The notes under the pieces: model-generated
The model's input: the letters and a program-made list of their open reading frames with translations, nothing else
What the model was told of the DNA's origin: nothing
The model's database searches: none
In this document: positions 22,226 to 33,720 of the stretch, one piece after another
Position numbering within the stretch: the first letter of the stretch is position 1
Layout of the letters: each line of letters opens with the position of its first letter
Assembly (NCBI GenBank): GCA_022478985.1
Contig: JAKSZP010013310.1
Location: 91,354 to 155,353 of the forward strand
Length of the DNA stretch: 64,000 nucleotides
Reading direction: 5' to 3'
Origin: Massospora cicadina
Taxonomy: Eukaryota; Entomophthoromycota; Entomophthoromycetes; Entomophthorales; Entomophthoraceae
Made by a program: the position numbers and the translations under genes

Positions 22226-22821
22226 TGTCATACCACGGGTGAGCAACTCCTAACTGGCCCATTACTAGATCAGGGCCCCCAAAACTCCGAAGATAGTAGG
22301 TCCTAAGGGCCTTGAAAGCTACAGAAGAACTAAGAAGACAGGAAAAACGATAAGTTTATTTAAATAAAGCCTTGAGATATCTATATGACCTTGAGATTAG
22401 AAGTGGAATTGGGAAGGGAAGGATTTGAGATAAGGAGGTATTGGGAGCTAGGCAACAAGTGCCTAAGGCAAGGGGATAATGGCATTGGTTGTTAATTGTT
22501 TTATATGAATAATTTCATTAAGAAAAGGGAGTTGAGTTCATCCTCAGCATAAATCGCTGGAGAATCCCCAAATGGCTATATGCTTGGGGTTCAGCATCTA
22601 TATAAAAAATTCTTTTAGAATAATTTAATGCTTTGACATCCTCAGCACTAGTTGCCAATATCAAATCATCTATTAAATTAACTATGTAATATTTTGGGGC
22701 TGATCCCCGATAAATTAAAATCAGGTTAACCAGGATAATGGGGAGCTTGATCTGGCATTCGCCTATAGGCAAGTCACAGCCCCTAGTCAAGGCTTCCCCC
22801 ATTAAAGGGAGAATCCTGACA
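22226..22821 (-). repeat. TRIM-like element 5' LTR (right)
   Basis: It begins TGTCATACC and ends TCCTGACA, a TGTCA/TGACA terminal inverted pair, 596 bp, followed by the TSD ctctt. Confidence 0.87.
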
Positions 22822-22826
22822 CTCTT

Positions 22827-23135
22827 CATAAAGATGTCCAAATGCAAATGCGTAAAAATTAAGTAAAACCATGGGAAACCTAGTTCTCAAATATGGACAT
22901 GACATTAACTCTTAAAAACTAAAATAAAATTACTTCATGTCTAAAGTCATAAATTCAAAAACATTTGTGGAGCTTTTAAGGCTCTATCACTTCCTGAATA
23001 AACTTTCACCTACTATTTAAGTATTAACTTCACCTCTGTAAACGTATGATAGAAAAAGAGTGCCCTCTAAATAAAACTCATGTTTTCAAAAGTTACTAAA
23101 TAGAACAAGGAATTTTTTTGTCTTATCCCTTGTAC
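22827..23135. other. AT-rich spacer, no gene seen
   Basis: AT-rich flank between the TRIM-like element and LTR-a. Nothing is recognised. Confidence 0.4.
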
Positions 23136-23759
23136 TGTTGCAATTGCTCTTAGGCGTCAATATACAACAGCATAAATTGGAACTATTTTATTTTTAACAA
23201 AGGGACTGTATAAAAACAGTAGCCCTACAATAGATAGTTGAGTTATTTTTAAAGGCTTTTATTTAATATCTAAAACTGTATGGGTGAAAAAAGATCCCAT
23301 TTATTTTCAATTCCATCATAATAGATTATACAGGACAATACCAAGTAACGCATAGTCATCCTGGAAAATGGTAGTAATCATTGGTTTGTAATTATGTGGC
23401 TAAAATCTTTGCCTATATTTTATGCCAGTCAGGCATGGAAGAAAATATAATAACAGTAAAATAAATTCATTTATGATGCCAATAAGCCACATAAACTGAT
23501 ATTAAGAAATTTAAGGATATTATCAGCAGGGTGGTAAGGATTTAACTTCCAGTATCTATTAAGCTATATATAAAAAAGTAGGCGCGCGGGCAAGGTAATC
23601 CTCTGTAACTTAATTTAATGGACTAATAAAAGCATTGAGGCAATACGCCTAAATATAACAGATCAATCTCAGGAGCACGGATAAGGAATCAAAAGCATAG
23701 TCTAAAATACAGATTAACATTACTTAAAATCTTTAACGTTGGTAGACCAAATTGCAAAC
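23136..23759 (-). repeat. LTR-a of the gag-protease chain
   Basis: It starts TGTTGCAATTGCTCTTAGGCG, nearly identical to LTR-b, and ends attgcaaac, a mutated version of ATTTCAACA. The body shares gggactgta, agtagccct and gcatagt blocks with LTR-b. It is the 3' LTR of the first unit. Confidence 0.85.
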
Positions 23760-23815
23760 TTTCACTCTACTTGATAAACATATCACTTAATAAATGAGCG
23801 GGGGATAGATGGTAA

Positions 23816-24240
23816 CTAGAAAGAGGAGGCCGCTAGCTGAGGAAGCACATAAACAGAAATGATGCTTTTATGCTTCTGAATGTGCATTGGTAATAGTATG
23901 TGTTCTCCAAGGCCACCATAATTTCTCCCAGGTGTGGTTAAATGGCACCAGAGGCAATAGCGCGATCCTTTTTGGATTAGCGGAAGGATGTTACCATACA
24001 TAACTTCAGAAACTTATAGAATAATATCCATTTCAATGAGGTCCTGATGGCGTGGTTTAATAGTGCTGTTTGTACATAAAACAGGGAATTCTTTTGGACT
24101 TTTAAACTTGGTGGGACAGATTTAAAGGGCTTTAATCACCCTTACGTTATTTAAATTTAATAATTTCCTTGCTAGACTTAACATTTACAAGAAAGGAAGG
24201 TTGAGTTTTGGAGTCAAGATGGGAAATAGATCCAACTTCT
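23816..24240 (-). pseudogene. Unassigned third ORF, first copy
   Basis: On the minus strand, after the protease, pieces read TNSTIKPRHQDLIEMDIIL and then VMYGNILPLIQKGSRYCLWC followed by HLTTPGRN (23816-24001 is open). The second unit has a matching segment at 26890-27230 (LLIQKGYCCGLCRHPSAPMR). The Cys-x-x-Cys-His arrangement suggests a metal-binding site, but I cannot assign a family. One stop lies between the two halves. It sits where RT would be in an autonomous element. Confidence 0.5.
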
Positions 24241-24419
24241 GCCACCTCTGAAAGCCGTGTAAGCATGATATGCACGTTGTCACTTAGTCTATGATCTAAT
24301 TATGACAAAACATCCGCCATCTCCTCAATTGGCGTTGACAGCGCAATCTCATTGTTATTTATCAAACTCTTGATAACTGTTCACACCAGGTCAAGCTCAT
24401 CATTAGAATCCCAAGTATA

Positions 24420-24760
24420 GTACAGAATGACATGTTGTCCGCCTACCTCTAAAGTATTGTCTTCATGTTTGGTTTTCAACCCATGTTTCCTCATAAAAGA
24501 GGCACAAATAAGTAACTCATAATTATTGTGGGCTAAAATAGTGAGTTGACCAAACAATATTTTTGTATTAAACCTTAAAGGAAAGAGCTATACGCCCCTA
24601 TGGAGGTCATGGCATTAGGGTCTTTAGTGTCATACTCTTTTTAATGGTCAATATCAGGTTCAATCTCCATATTTTTATTACCTTTAAGTAGTTGATGTTG
24701 ATAGAGGCTTTGCTGTCCATAATTTCCGAAATTGGCTGGTTGTACACACTAATATCTTTT
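24420..24760 (-). pseudogene. Chain unit 1 aspartic protease, decayed
   Basis: The minus strand contains IGAYSSFPLRF and HNNYELLICASFMRKHG, matching the second half of gypsy proteases such as NTNYDLLIGTAFMRHYG in Gypsy-2. The DTG active-site segment is badly eroded. After it comes DNTLEVGGQHVILYY, also found in unit 2. Confidence 0.7.
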
Positions 24761-26144
24761 AAGGACACTTGCCGTGATTATCTGAACGTGAGTGTGCGAT
24801 TATCAAAACTATCCACTTGATAAAAGTAATTAAATAAATCAGTATCCATCAGAGGTCATGGAGATATAGTAAAAAAGTGGTTATATCCTGAGGGGATGTT
24901 TTTCTGGATAAGGGTGCGGTGTATTGAATTTAGGTCTTTATCTGGGATTTGTAAATTTTTGGTGGACGCAAACACCCCTTTCCTCCTCCACCCAAGATTT
25001 TTCCAACACCTTTTCAATGGTCACGGTCAGTAAAGGATTACCTGACTTCATTTGGAGAACAAGGGTATTAAGGGTGCTGAAAGTAGAGCGCAGCGCTGGA
25101 GGTATTTTTATAATATCATTGATAGTGTTATTTTAATTTCAAACAGTTAGAATGTCCTGATACAAATCTATGTGAGCCTCACTGGTGTGGCAGAAAGTGA
25201 TCTGAGCTTCTAAATGGCGCAGAACTTGAGCCTATATAACAATAGAGCCTTATAGTAAAATTGATCTCTGAAGGCTAAAACTTCCTCACCATATTTAAAG
25301 TTGATTGATAGGAAGAAGGTTTTCTGTCCTATCATCCGTTACGCTCTGCCAAACTCATCAATAATTGTACTTTTAACATTTAGGTAAGACATATCAATTT
25401 GATTTATATTTAACGCAATGAATGATGGCTATAGGGATCTAATAAATTCATCATTGTGGCCAGTTTAGTATAAGCATTGGTGTTGCCCATTAGGATTTCA
25501 AAATAGACGTACAAAGGTATGGATCCTTTCATGCCTATCAGATATGGGCAAATTGGCAGGGTTGTGTAAGGAAGAGGTCACAATGTATCTTAAGAGTCAT
25601 GAGTTACGTGATTGGCAGCCATTGTGGCAGGGCTGGCAGTAATATCTGGTAAATATACAAAAGTAAATACTTTGGGCACCATAGACCCAACCTCACCCAT
25701 AGGATCATCATAATTAGATGTCAACAAATTAGCTTGGCAATGTGCTTCTCTACACTTATAAGTGGCACGCTTACATTTAATAAAGAATTGCTTTACTATA
25801 CTTAGTAACATGTTACCATTCCGCCACCAATGTTTTTCAGCATTGGCCTGATTCTGAATTGACCAACTCAATTGAGAACTTAAATCTTTGATTCCCATGC
25901 CCTGAGATTGGACCAGGAGACGTAAAGTTTTATTCCTTGATAGAGTTTTGACAATAACGTATTGGCTTCTTCCGCTGGTTCCTTTGTATATAACGTTTTG
26001 GTCAATTCTGCCACGAGGATAGTATTTAATGGACTATCCTTGTAATCTGGTTCCTCATAAAGAATATATGGCGAGTCACCTCAATAGCATCACTATAGTA
26101 GAGAATTTGAAGATTTCTTAATAGCAGAAAGGATATTAAAAGTG
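24761..26144 (-). pseudogene. gag: Chain unit 1 gag, decayed
   Basis: The minus strand downstream of the PBS encodes an open stretch at 25590-25898 and then MGNTNAYTKLATMMNLLDP (near 25460). The latter aligns with MGNINDHTKVDIMMTLLDL of unit 2, the capsid-type segment. Further pieces to 24900 include LVLQMKSGNPLLTVTIEKV. Stops are frequent. It would form the particle of this non-autonomous family. Confidence 0.65.
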
Positions 26145-26162
26145 CCCCTGTAGTGAGCACCA
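26145..26162 (-). promoter_or_regulatory. Primer-binding site of chain unit 1
   Basis: The reverse complement is exactly TGGTGCTCACTACAGGGG, two bases inside LTR-b. Confidence 0.85.
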
Positions 26163-26164
26163 AA

Positions 26165-26809
26165 TGTTGCAATTGGCTCTTAGGCGTCAATATGCAATTT
26201 AACAAGTCAGAACTTTTTATAAAATAAACAAGGGACTGTATTAAGAAAGTAGCCCTAAAATAGTATAATGAAGAATCTACCATCAGAGGGTTTATAATAG
26301 CTACAACTAGCTGAGTAAAAGCAAGAATCACCTCCATTTTCCATTTCCGTCATAGTAACCTATATATATAGGAGTGTACTAAGCAGTGCATAGTTATTTT
26401 AGAAAATGATAGACTTCATTGGCTTGGATTTTGAGGACAAAATCCTTGGTAATTGTTTTTACGTTTGTGGTACAAGAAGGAAAATATAATTATAGTATAA
26501 TGGGATTAGGTTTACAATGCCGGAAAGCCTCATAAAATAATTCTAAGTGATTTGGGGATCCTGCTAGTGGGGCTGTAAGGATTTGACCCTCAATAGCGGT
26601 TCAGCTTACATATAAAAACATGGGAACGTCAGCAGGTTTTTTTCCATAGCTTAATTTGATGAATTACCAGTGACATTGAGGCAATCCACCATAACTTAAT
26701 TCGATAGATTAAGATTAACATCAAGGCCTGAGGAATTGAAACCATAGTCTAAAGTTTAAATATAAGTAAAATAAAAAAATTGAATGTTTGGTCAGACAAG
26801 ATTTCAACA
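26165..26809 (-). repeat. LTR-b, shared by both chain units
   Basis: It begins TGTTGCAATTGGCTC and ends AAGATTTCAACA, a TGTTG/CAACA terminal pair, 645 bp. It serves as 5' LTR of unit 1 (PBS on its left side) and 3' LTR of unit 2 (its right flank, in reverse complement, is the purine tract aagtgggggaag). Confidence 0.9.
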
Positions 26810-27434
26810 CTTCCCCCACTTAACCAAAAAATCCAATAACAGAAATGAGTGGGGGCTAGATGGTGACTAAAAATATGAAGCCGCTAGGATATGCAACACA
26901 TAAACATAAGCTATTATCTGATGATGTTATATGTGCACTGGGTAAGTGTAGGTATTCTCCAGACACGTTGATTTCTCATAGGTGCGGATGGATGGCGACA
27001 GAGGCCGCAACAGTATCCTTTTTGAATCAGCAGATTGGAAAAAAGATTTTTCATACAACCTTTAAAGAGTTGTAAAGTAATATCCGTTCCATTGAGGGCC
27101 CGATGCCCTGATTTAATAATGCATTTATGTCCAGCGAAAAGGGAATTCTGTTGGACTTTGAAATTCATGGAGGCAAATTTAAAGGGCTTCTTACAGCTTT
27201 ACAATATGCAATGGAAACAGTTCACTCATCAGTCTCAACATTCATATTTAAGGAAGTTTGCGAGGTGGACTCAAGTGGGGCAGTAGATTCAGCATATACC
27301 AGTACTGAAAGCCACGTGGGCACACTATGTACATTGTTCTCTTATTCAAAATTAATCCTGATCTATAATCCGCCATATCTCTACTAAGTATATGCAATGT
27401 AATATTGGTGGGATCAAAGTGAGTGCTTAATGAC
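26810..27434 (-). pseudogene. Chain unit 2, 3' part with the unassigned ORF
   Basis: Next to LTR-b lies the purine tract (reverse complement aagtgggggaag, 26810-26821). The minus strand then has an open stretch (26914-27168) with HKCIIKSGHRALNGTDITL and LLIQKGYCCGLCRHPSAP, homologous to the unassigned ORF of unit 1. Conservation of the Cys-x-x-Cys-x-His pattern in both copies suggests a real protein of unknown role. The unit is cut at 27434 by Gypsy-2 (TSD atgac at 27430-27434). Confidence 0.6.
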
Positions 27435-27994
27435 TGTTATAAAATTGGCAGTATCAATAGATACGCCAGCTGACTTTGCATAGGGTTTGACCCACTGAGC
27501 AATCAGGACCAATGATATTAAGATTGTTGTCCTCAAAACAACAGAAAATAATTTATATATAAATATGGAGCACTTGCTCCCACAACCTATTTTATTTAAT
27601 ATTCTTGATACCATGGATTCTTCCTATTCCACTTTTCTTAACTCACTTAATGACAACCTCCTCTTTATTGCCCATCTCGCTTATATTATAGTGGCTTGGA
27701 TGTTACCACTCTCATAGCTTGGACTATTTGGTTACACCGATTCTCCTTGTTTCAGCTGGTTATTCTCTAATTTGCTATCACCCTAATTGTAGGCGATTTA
27801 ATTTGTATTTGTCGAGTGTTAACATCGCCTTATTTAGAGGCAATACAATAATAAAACCGTTATATTCAATAAAACCTGTTAGTCTCGATACTGCCGCATC
27901 TCAAGGCACTCAATTACTCATATATGATATTATTTTTTAAAATTGCGCCCTAGCTGCCTCAAGATCGTCATCCAGTAATATCAGAATCACAACA
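27435..27994 (-). repeat. Gypsy-2 3' LTR
   Basis: It begins TGTTATAAAATTGGC and ends AATCACAACA in plus-strand reading, 560 bp, the same length as the copy at 44723-45282. Confidence 0.93.
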
Positions 27995-28131
27995 TTACAC
28001 CCTCTTTGACTGGATGATAAGGCTCCTATTGCTTGTATAGTTGGAGGAACTTTGCGTGTACTCAATTATTATTTGACCACTTGTGGGATCCTTGATGGTA
28101 CAAGCATCAACCCCAGTTCTCTCTATAACTT
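27995..28131 (-). pseudogene. Gypsy-2 integrase C-terminal end, detached
   Basis: The minus strand reads IERTGVDACTIKDPTSGQII and then the 3' end of the internal region, matching IEKTCIDAYTIKGPTSSQII of Gypsy-C. It joins in frame with GPFEV at 39883-39905 once Gypsy-1 and one copy of its TSD aactt (28127-28131) are removed. Confidence 0.85.
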
Positions 28132-28630
28132 TCTCAGAATCCATCAAGGGGTATGCTCGCTGGTGCTATGTGCCGCTGGATTCCACAATGAAATATCTAA
28201 AATAAATAATAAACTACTAATAAAACTAGGTTTTTCGGGTTTTATTGGTATTGCGAGGATATCAGAAGAAGCGCCCCTATTTGATACTAGTATTTCATAT
28301 TTAAACTAGTTCAAATTGGGGCCAGGGAATTTGGGGCTATAGTATCAAAAAGCTTAGTTGTCTGAATTAGGAAAGATAGGCTTTGGCCTATCAGAATGAG
28401 GGAAAATATTCTGGGGCAAAACAAAACCATGTGGTAATGACTTGATAAATTGCACCCAATCACCAGCAGGTACAATCTTCTCACCTTGGGGGACCTCCGC
28501 CATGCCTAAAAAAGGGGGGTCACCACTTAGAAAAAGGTATGGAATGGGATGTGGCTGAGGGGGAACCATGTGATGGATGCTCCAAATTTGGCCAAGGAGT
28601 CAGAGCAATCCAACTATCAGTTTATACCTT
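28132..28630 (-). repeat. Gypsy-1 3' LTR, first part
   Basis: It begins TCTCAGAATCC (TG changed to TC) and matches 39026-39524 until LINE-2 interrupts it. The last 15 bases (28616-28630, atcagtttatacctt) are the left LINE-2 TSD. Confidence 0.9.
28616..28630. repeat. Target-site duplication of LINE-2, left copy
   Basis: atcagtttatacctt is repeated exactly at 33852-33866. The uninterrupted LTR at 39520-39534 holds a single copy with one difference (atcagtttttacctt), confirming the empty site. Confidence 0.95.
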
Positions 28631-28784
28631 TTTTATTTAACTGAGGTAAGCAGACCAGGGAACAGACATTACCAAATATATGTGAAACTAAGAGAATAAC
28701 TAACAAATATAAAAATTGGGCACCCCAGGGTACTCAAGCTACCCCTGTTGCCAGCGGGACTGCCAGGTATGGGGGGTTGGTGCG

Positions 28785-29168
28785 CTACTCTGAGGGGGTT
28801 TCCCCTACTATAGAGCAGGTGTGAAGGAAAGGATCAGTGTGGAGGAACCAGAGTGGGAACCATGATTCTATGAGCGCTTTTTGTCTTAGTCTCATATATC
28901 CATAGAGCCAGGCTTGGAAGTGCTCTAGTAAGTGGACATGGAATCTGTTAATAATCCCATGAATGGTTGGGACCGTGCCCTTGAACGCATCTAATGCAAT
29001 TGTGTGTATTGTCCACCTTGCAATGGGTATTATTGGGGAGCAGAGGGTAGATGGGATTGGTGACTCGATCTGGAGCGCAAAGATACTCTTTGATATCGAG
29101 ATTCCTGTTTGTTTTGAATCTTGAGCAGGCGTGCGACTTCCTGCCATATAGCTTTGGTTGGGGGGCAT
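28785..29168 (-). pseudogene. LINE-2 ORF2 C-terminal end
   Basis: An open stretch downstream of the Cys/His motif with ARWTIHTIALDAFKGTVPTI and HLLEHFQAWLYGYM. LINE-1 has MWTIHTIVLDAISGSTPTL and FQAWMFGYL in the same place. LINE-3 shows the same segment at about 56940-57100. It is conserved across copies, but its role is not known to me. Confidence 0.75.
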
Positions 29169-30012
29169 TTTTCTAGGCGGTGATTAGGGATCCCTCCCCT
29201 CCACATACTGCACATGTTTTGTGGAGGGAGTTGGAGCGGTCCGCCATCCTATAGGTCCTTCTCAAACAGCGCCAGGCGTTTGCTCTTATCCTTAGCTGTA
29301 GGAGTTGGTGGTGTGTCATTTTCCACATTGCTTTCTGTGTGGTTAAATCATAGGGAATGTCCAGCATATCTAGGTATTCTATCCTAGCTATGCTTGGGGT
29401 TTTTGCGAGCATATCCCTCTGGGGGTGGTTTTCTGGGTTTCTTAATTTGAATTGGGGGCTGGGTCGTCCCCTTCCCTGTATAGTACCCATGTTCTCTATG
29501 GTCCATCCCATATGGCGGATAGTTCAGAGGATATGTTTGAAATGAGGAGAGGTTCCATGCGGACCTGTTGCAGTAGGGTGCTTGGCAAGGTATGAAAGTA
29601 GTCTGGGTGGACTATGTGGGTTGTTTAATTTGAGCGCCTGTGCAAAGTTATTCCTTGCTGCTCTGGACCAAAGTTGTTGCGGGAGGTCTGGAGCAAGGAT
29701 TTCCTTTATCCAGGTACCTAGAATGTGATTGGCATGGCTCTCAAAATCTATTAGTCCCATGCCTCCGCTTGAGCGTGGGCCAAATAGTGTTTCCATCCGT
29801 ATAGGAGGGTGAGAGCCAGGCCACATCCAGCCCTGGATAAGCGCGCGAATTGAGGTTATAAAGGTAGGTGAGAAGGCTATCGCATGGGCCTGGTACCACA
29901 GTATTGGTAGGATGAGCGAGTTAGCAATTGTAACTCGTCCTGTTAGTCCTGGGGATCTCCCCTTGAGAGAGGCTACGCGTTTGGATACCCGTTGTAACAG
30001 GTTACTTTCCAT
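29169..30012 (-). pseudogene. LINE-2 ORF2 region after RT, with Cys/His motif
   Basis: Two open stretches, 29524-30012 and 29173-29511, contain FGPRSSGGMGLIDFESHAN and, near the end, CAVCGGEGSL followed across a frameshift by HRLEKCPPTKAIW. The motif is a CxxC...H....C type, corresponding to the same part of LINE-1. Frameshifts near 29520 and 29190 separate the pieces. Confidence 0.78.
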
Positions 30013-31250
30013 TGTCTCATTAGCATATCCCCCTGATTCTAGCCAGATTCCAAGGTGTTGGACAGGAGTGGTGGTAAGAGGTGTTGCAAAGGGTAAAATA
30101 ATTGGTTTTTCTTCGAGTGTTGGTGTGAGGTTCTGATGTTGTGGCCCAATTGTTTGTGTATTTGCCTAAGAGGATGATTTCTGTCTTCCTTTTGTTGAGC
30201 AATGCATTGCTCACCTTGGAGTATTCCTCTAGAGTGAATTCCAGCTGTCAGGCTTTTTCATTGTTTGCTATACCTGCTACGCAGTCATCTGCAAAGGCCA
30301 GTATCTTGTCTGTTGGTTGTCCTTGTGTGGTTATCCCCATGAGACGTGAGTCAGTTACTCGGAGGAGCGGGTCAAAGCTGAAATTGTATAGCAGTGGGCT
30401 GAGGGGATCCCCTTGTTTGAGCCCTCTGTGGTTTGATCTTGTTTGTTAGGAATCCAGGGTCACATACAGCCATGGTTGCAGATTCTGTTAGGAGCATCGC
30501 CCATTTTATGAATCTTAGTGGGAGTTTGAAGGCATGTAGACATTCTTTTAGGTATGGCCAGCTAACACGGTCATACGCCTTTTCCTGATCCAAGAAGACC
30601 AGGGCACCAGTTGCTTTGGATTGACAAGTGTTTGCAACAGGGTGTATGTTGTTCCATATTGAACGCCCAGGTATAAACCCAAACTGGTTGGGGGATAGGA
30701 CGTCAGATGCAATTGCGCCTAATCTGGCTGCTAAAATTTTTGTTAGAATTTTTGTGTCAGTGTTGGAGAGTGCAAATGGGCGTCAGTTGGCCAGGTCCAA
30801 CTTGTCACCCTTTTTATACAAGGTTTTAACGTAGGATTCATGGCCTCCTGGTAATAGGCGTGTTTCCAACAAACTCTGGTTCATTGATGCCAATAGGAGG
30901 GGGGCAATTTGTTGAAAATATTTTTTGTAAAATTCGTAGGGTATCCCATCAGGCCCTGGGCATTTACTACATGGTGCACCGCGAATTGTTTCCCAAAGCT
31001 CCTCCCGTGTAATAAGGGATAGTATATTGTAATTTGGTGGTGTACTTTGTATCTTGGCCGTTTTAATAAATTCTTTAATTTCTTGTGGATCAGTTGGCAT
31101 TTCGCGATATAATTTGGTGTAATAGCGGTGTACTTCTGCCTTGACCTCCTCAGGGTCAGTTGCCACAGTGCCGTTGGTCTTGCGGACCTGTGTGCACGCG
31201 GGCTGGTTTCCACGGGAGTGGAATTTGTGGAAAAAGTATGTCAAACAGGT
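30013..31250 (-). pseudogene. LINE-2 reverse transcriptase, nearly intact
   Basis: The minus strand carries KCPGPDGIPYEFYKKYF and LLPGGHESYV (30783-31244), the FGFIPGRSIWNNIHPV segment, then VFLDQEKAYDRVSW (30372-30593). After a one-base frameshift near 30420, RGLKQGDPLSPLLYNFSFD and AFADDCVAGIANNEKA follow. All catalytic aspartates are present. A TGA replaces a likely CGA Arg near 30240. It is the best LINE RT in the window. Confidence 0.9.
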
Positions 31251-32330
31251 TTTGCCTTCCTTTATGAACTTACCTTTGTTCGATACTTTGATTCTGTGTT
31301 GGTGTTCATAGATGAGATTGTTAAGTCAGGCTGAAATTTCTGCCCATTTGCGTCCCCAATTAAGGCTATAGCCAGATCTTGGAGTATTTATTTCCAGGTG
31401 GTCTAGTTCTGCTAAGGTACACTTGATTGTGGCTGTGTCCGCGGTGTACTTGCGTGATGCAATATGTCCGGTTTTGTTGATTAAATCTTTTTTGAAATTT
31501 TCCCATGTTCCAATGGGATCTGAAGTGAATGGAGCTGTGAATTCTGGGCTTGTAGCCTTGTTTTCAACCCAGTCAGATATCTCAGGCAATTTTATATTTT
31601 CTGGGTGAAGCTTTCTCCAAGGCGACACCTGTGTGTGGGATTGGGTTGGCGCTAACTGCACCGTAACTAATCAGTGGTCAGAAAAATTGATCTTTTTTGT
31701 TGTAAATTTGGAGATTCTTGAGTGGTGGGATTGTGGCATGAGGATGTGGTCAATATGACTCATTGATACGAGCAGTCCCTTGCATATGTTGGGTCTCGTC
31801 ATGTGGGAAGGATTGGTGAATTGGGGGGAAGAGCATCCTGTAGGCCAAGAGATGCCTTCATTGTGCGTTATCCAATGTGTCCAGGTGGATATCCCCTGGG
31901 ATTAGGCCATAGATCTATATTGGGATTATCCCAGCAGTTGAAATCGCCTAACAAGATAAAATCTGGTGGGAGGGTGAGATTAGAAATTTTTTCAAAAAAT
32001 TGTTTTCTCTTGGTTACAGTGCACAGTGCATAGATACATGCTAACAAAATTATTTCATCTTGGCATGTGATTGTTGCTACCAGGACTCAACCATGCAAGT
32101 GTGAAGATGAGTTTGTAATTTTAAATTTTTTGTTGTTTTGGATTATCACCCCACAGTGAGACATCCATACTGTTTGTGATGGTGCGACTCTGGTTGACCA
32201 GGATTCTTCTTCCCCTTGTAGGCAGTGGGTTTCTTGGATGGCTAAGATTTCTACAAGAGGTTTTCGCAGGAATGCCAGCTTTTTGGCTTGGAACATATGA
32301 GCCCTGGCTCCCGTGATGTTTAACGTCCCT
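31251..32330 (-). pseudogene. LINE-2 APE-type endonuclease and linker
   Basis: EILAIQETHCLQGEEESW (32087-32296) is the catalytic-Glu motif. The C-terminal half has a DHW-type SDH motif near 31680, before the open stretch 31326-31661 with SPWRKLHPENIKLPEIS. Between them the frame is interrupted. The domain nicks target DNA. Confidence 0.8.
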
Positions 32331-32569
32331 ATTGATACTGAGGTGCCCGCGGCGCCTCAGGAGTGGTTGGGAAGGCCCTCTGGCCCTATCCCACCATGGC
32401 TCATTTTGGCCATGCTCCGCGTCTGTACTCCAACTCTTTCACTGTCATTGTTGGTTCCCTTGATCTGACCCAATGATTCAAGGGAATTGCGGTTTTTTGC
32501 ATTTGCGTCAACTTTTCCTGCATAGGTCTCATGTTGATTTGATGCGGGTTGTTGATTGGATTTTATATT

Positions 32570-33720
32570 TTGAGGTTCAACTTTGTTGCATTGTGCACTG
32601 CAATTTCACCCAATTGTGGTTGCATTGTTCCTCAGTATGTGCATGACTGATGACGCATTGTGGCTCAGTCTGGTTACTGTGAAAATTTTTGACCTGGGCA
32701 TATTGTTCTGATTGGTTGGTTTGGTGAATATACAAAATATCCTCCCAAATTTGTCTGGGGTTAATGGCAGACTCTGCATGTGCCACCGCTTCGGCCACTG
32801 CTCTCTTGCAGGCTTTTTGTGCTGCTTTACTCTGTTTACTTGGAACTGGGTCCACGATGGAGTATAGTCCATCTTCACCCCAGCGGAATGGGTGGTGGCC
32901 ATCAGTCATTTTAGGAAGTTTTCATTATCTTTGTCCATAGCTTCTTCACAAAAATCATTTTCCATTAAGCCCTCTTTCACATGGCATGCATGTTCCTTGT
33001 GGCCCAGTGAGCCACAGTGGTTGCAAATGGGCGGTGCGCGTTCCGGTGTAACTCAGAATGCAGCCAACTGGCCCCCATCTGTGAATTGAAATTCTGCTGT
33101 GCGAGAATTCTGGATAAATCTTCTTCCACTTCTGATAAAGGTTGATTACACAATAGCTTTGCCCGTGCACAGGTTGGGCATTAAGCGAAATTGCTGTAAT
33201 TTGAGTTGTTGGATTTCTCCGTAGGCCACAAGACCTTTGCGGAGCTCCTCCTCAACACCTTACAAGGAAAGTTGGTGGGGAGCGAGTCAAAGGAGATGAA
33301 CAAAGTTTTCGCTTTGTTCCATCTGGTGCGCGTGGTGCGCACAATTTCTGCCCTCAGGGAGGGCAATTTCCACGCAGATTTTTGCTATGGCATCGTCTTC
33401 ATCGGCTGTTTCAAAACCAATATCAATCCAGCCATGGCCCATGTTGTTGGTGGCTACATACACCGCGTGAGGGAAAAGTGAGTGCTGTTCCTCACATGTT
33501 TTCTCCCACAGGGTCGGTGACTCATCCCCAAGGAAGAGTCTGATCCCGCGTTCCACCTTTGACAAAGGTTGGTTGGTTTGAATGTACATGTATTGCGCGT
33601 GCTTTACAGTAAATACCATAAACCCAGATGGTGTCTGAGTTTGCAATTTTTTTATGGCTTGGGTTCCTGGTACCCCTCCAGGGCGTTTCTTGCCCTTAGT
33701 TGCACTGTTAAGCACACCGC
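32570..33720 (-). pseudogene. LINE-2 ORF1 with CCHC zinc knuckle
   Basis: The N-terminal open stretch (33287-33715) includes GHGWIDIGFETADEDDAIA. Then comes the knuckle ICNHCGSLGHKEHACH (CX2CX4HX4C, about 32975-33030), and the C-terminal part 32577-32909 with Ala/Lys-rich KAAQKACKRAVAEAVAHAES. The ATG at 33715 is the likely start, being the first of the conserved stretch. It is probably an RNA-binding chaperone. Frames differ between the pieces. Confidence 0.8.

Larger units (their letters stand above)
20760..22821 (-). mobile_element. Short LTR element without coding capacity (TRIM-like)
   Basis: A 2,062-bp element with two LTRs of about 595 bp around an 873-bp internal region. A perfect 5-bp TSD ctctt flanks it (20755-20759 and 22822-22826). 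On the minus strand a PBS (22205-22222) follows the 5' LTR, and a G-rich tract (agggggttct) adjoins the 3' LTR at 21353. The internal region has no gag, protease or pol similarity. It would be copied only with proteins supplied by other gypsy elements. Confidence 0.85.

Noticed and set aside
27435..27994. Independent solo LTR to the left of Gypsy-1
   Set aside because: The flanking atgac is found again after 45282, and internal sequence continues at 27995, so it is the 3' LTR of the split Gypsy-2.
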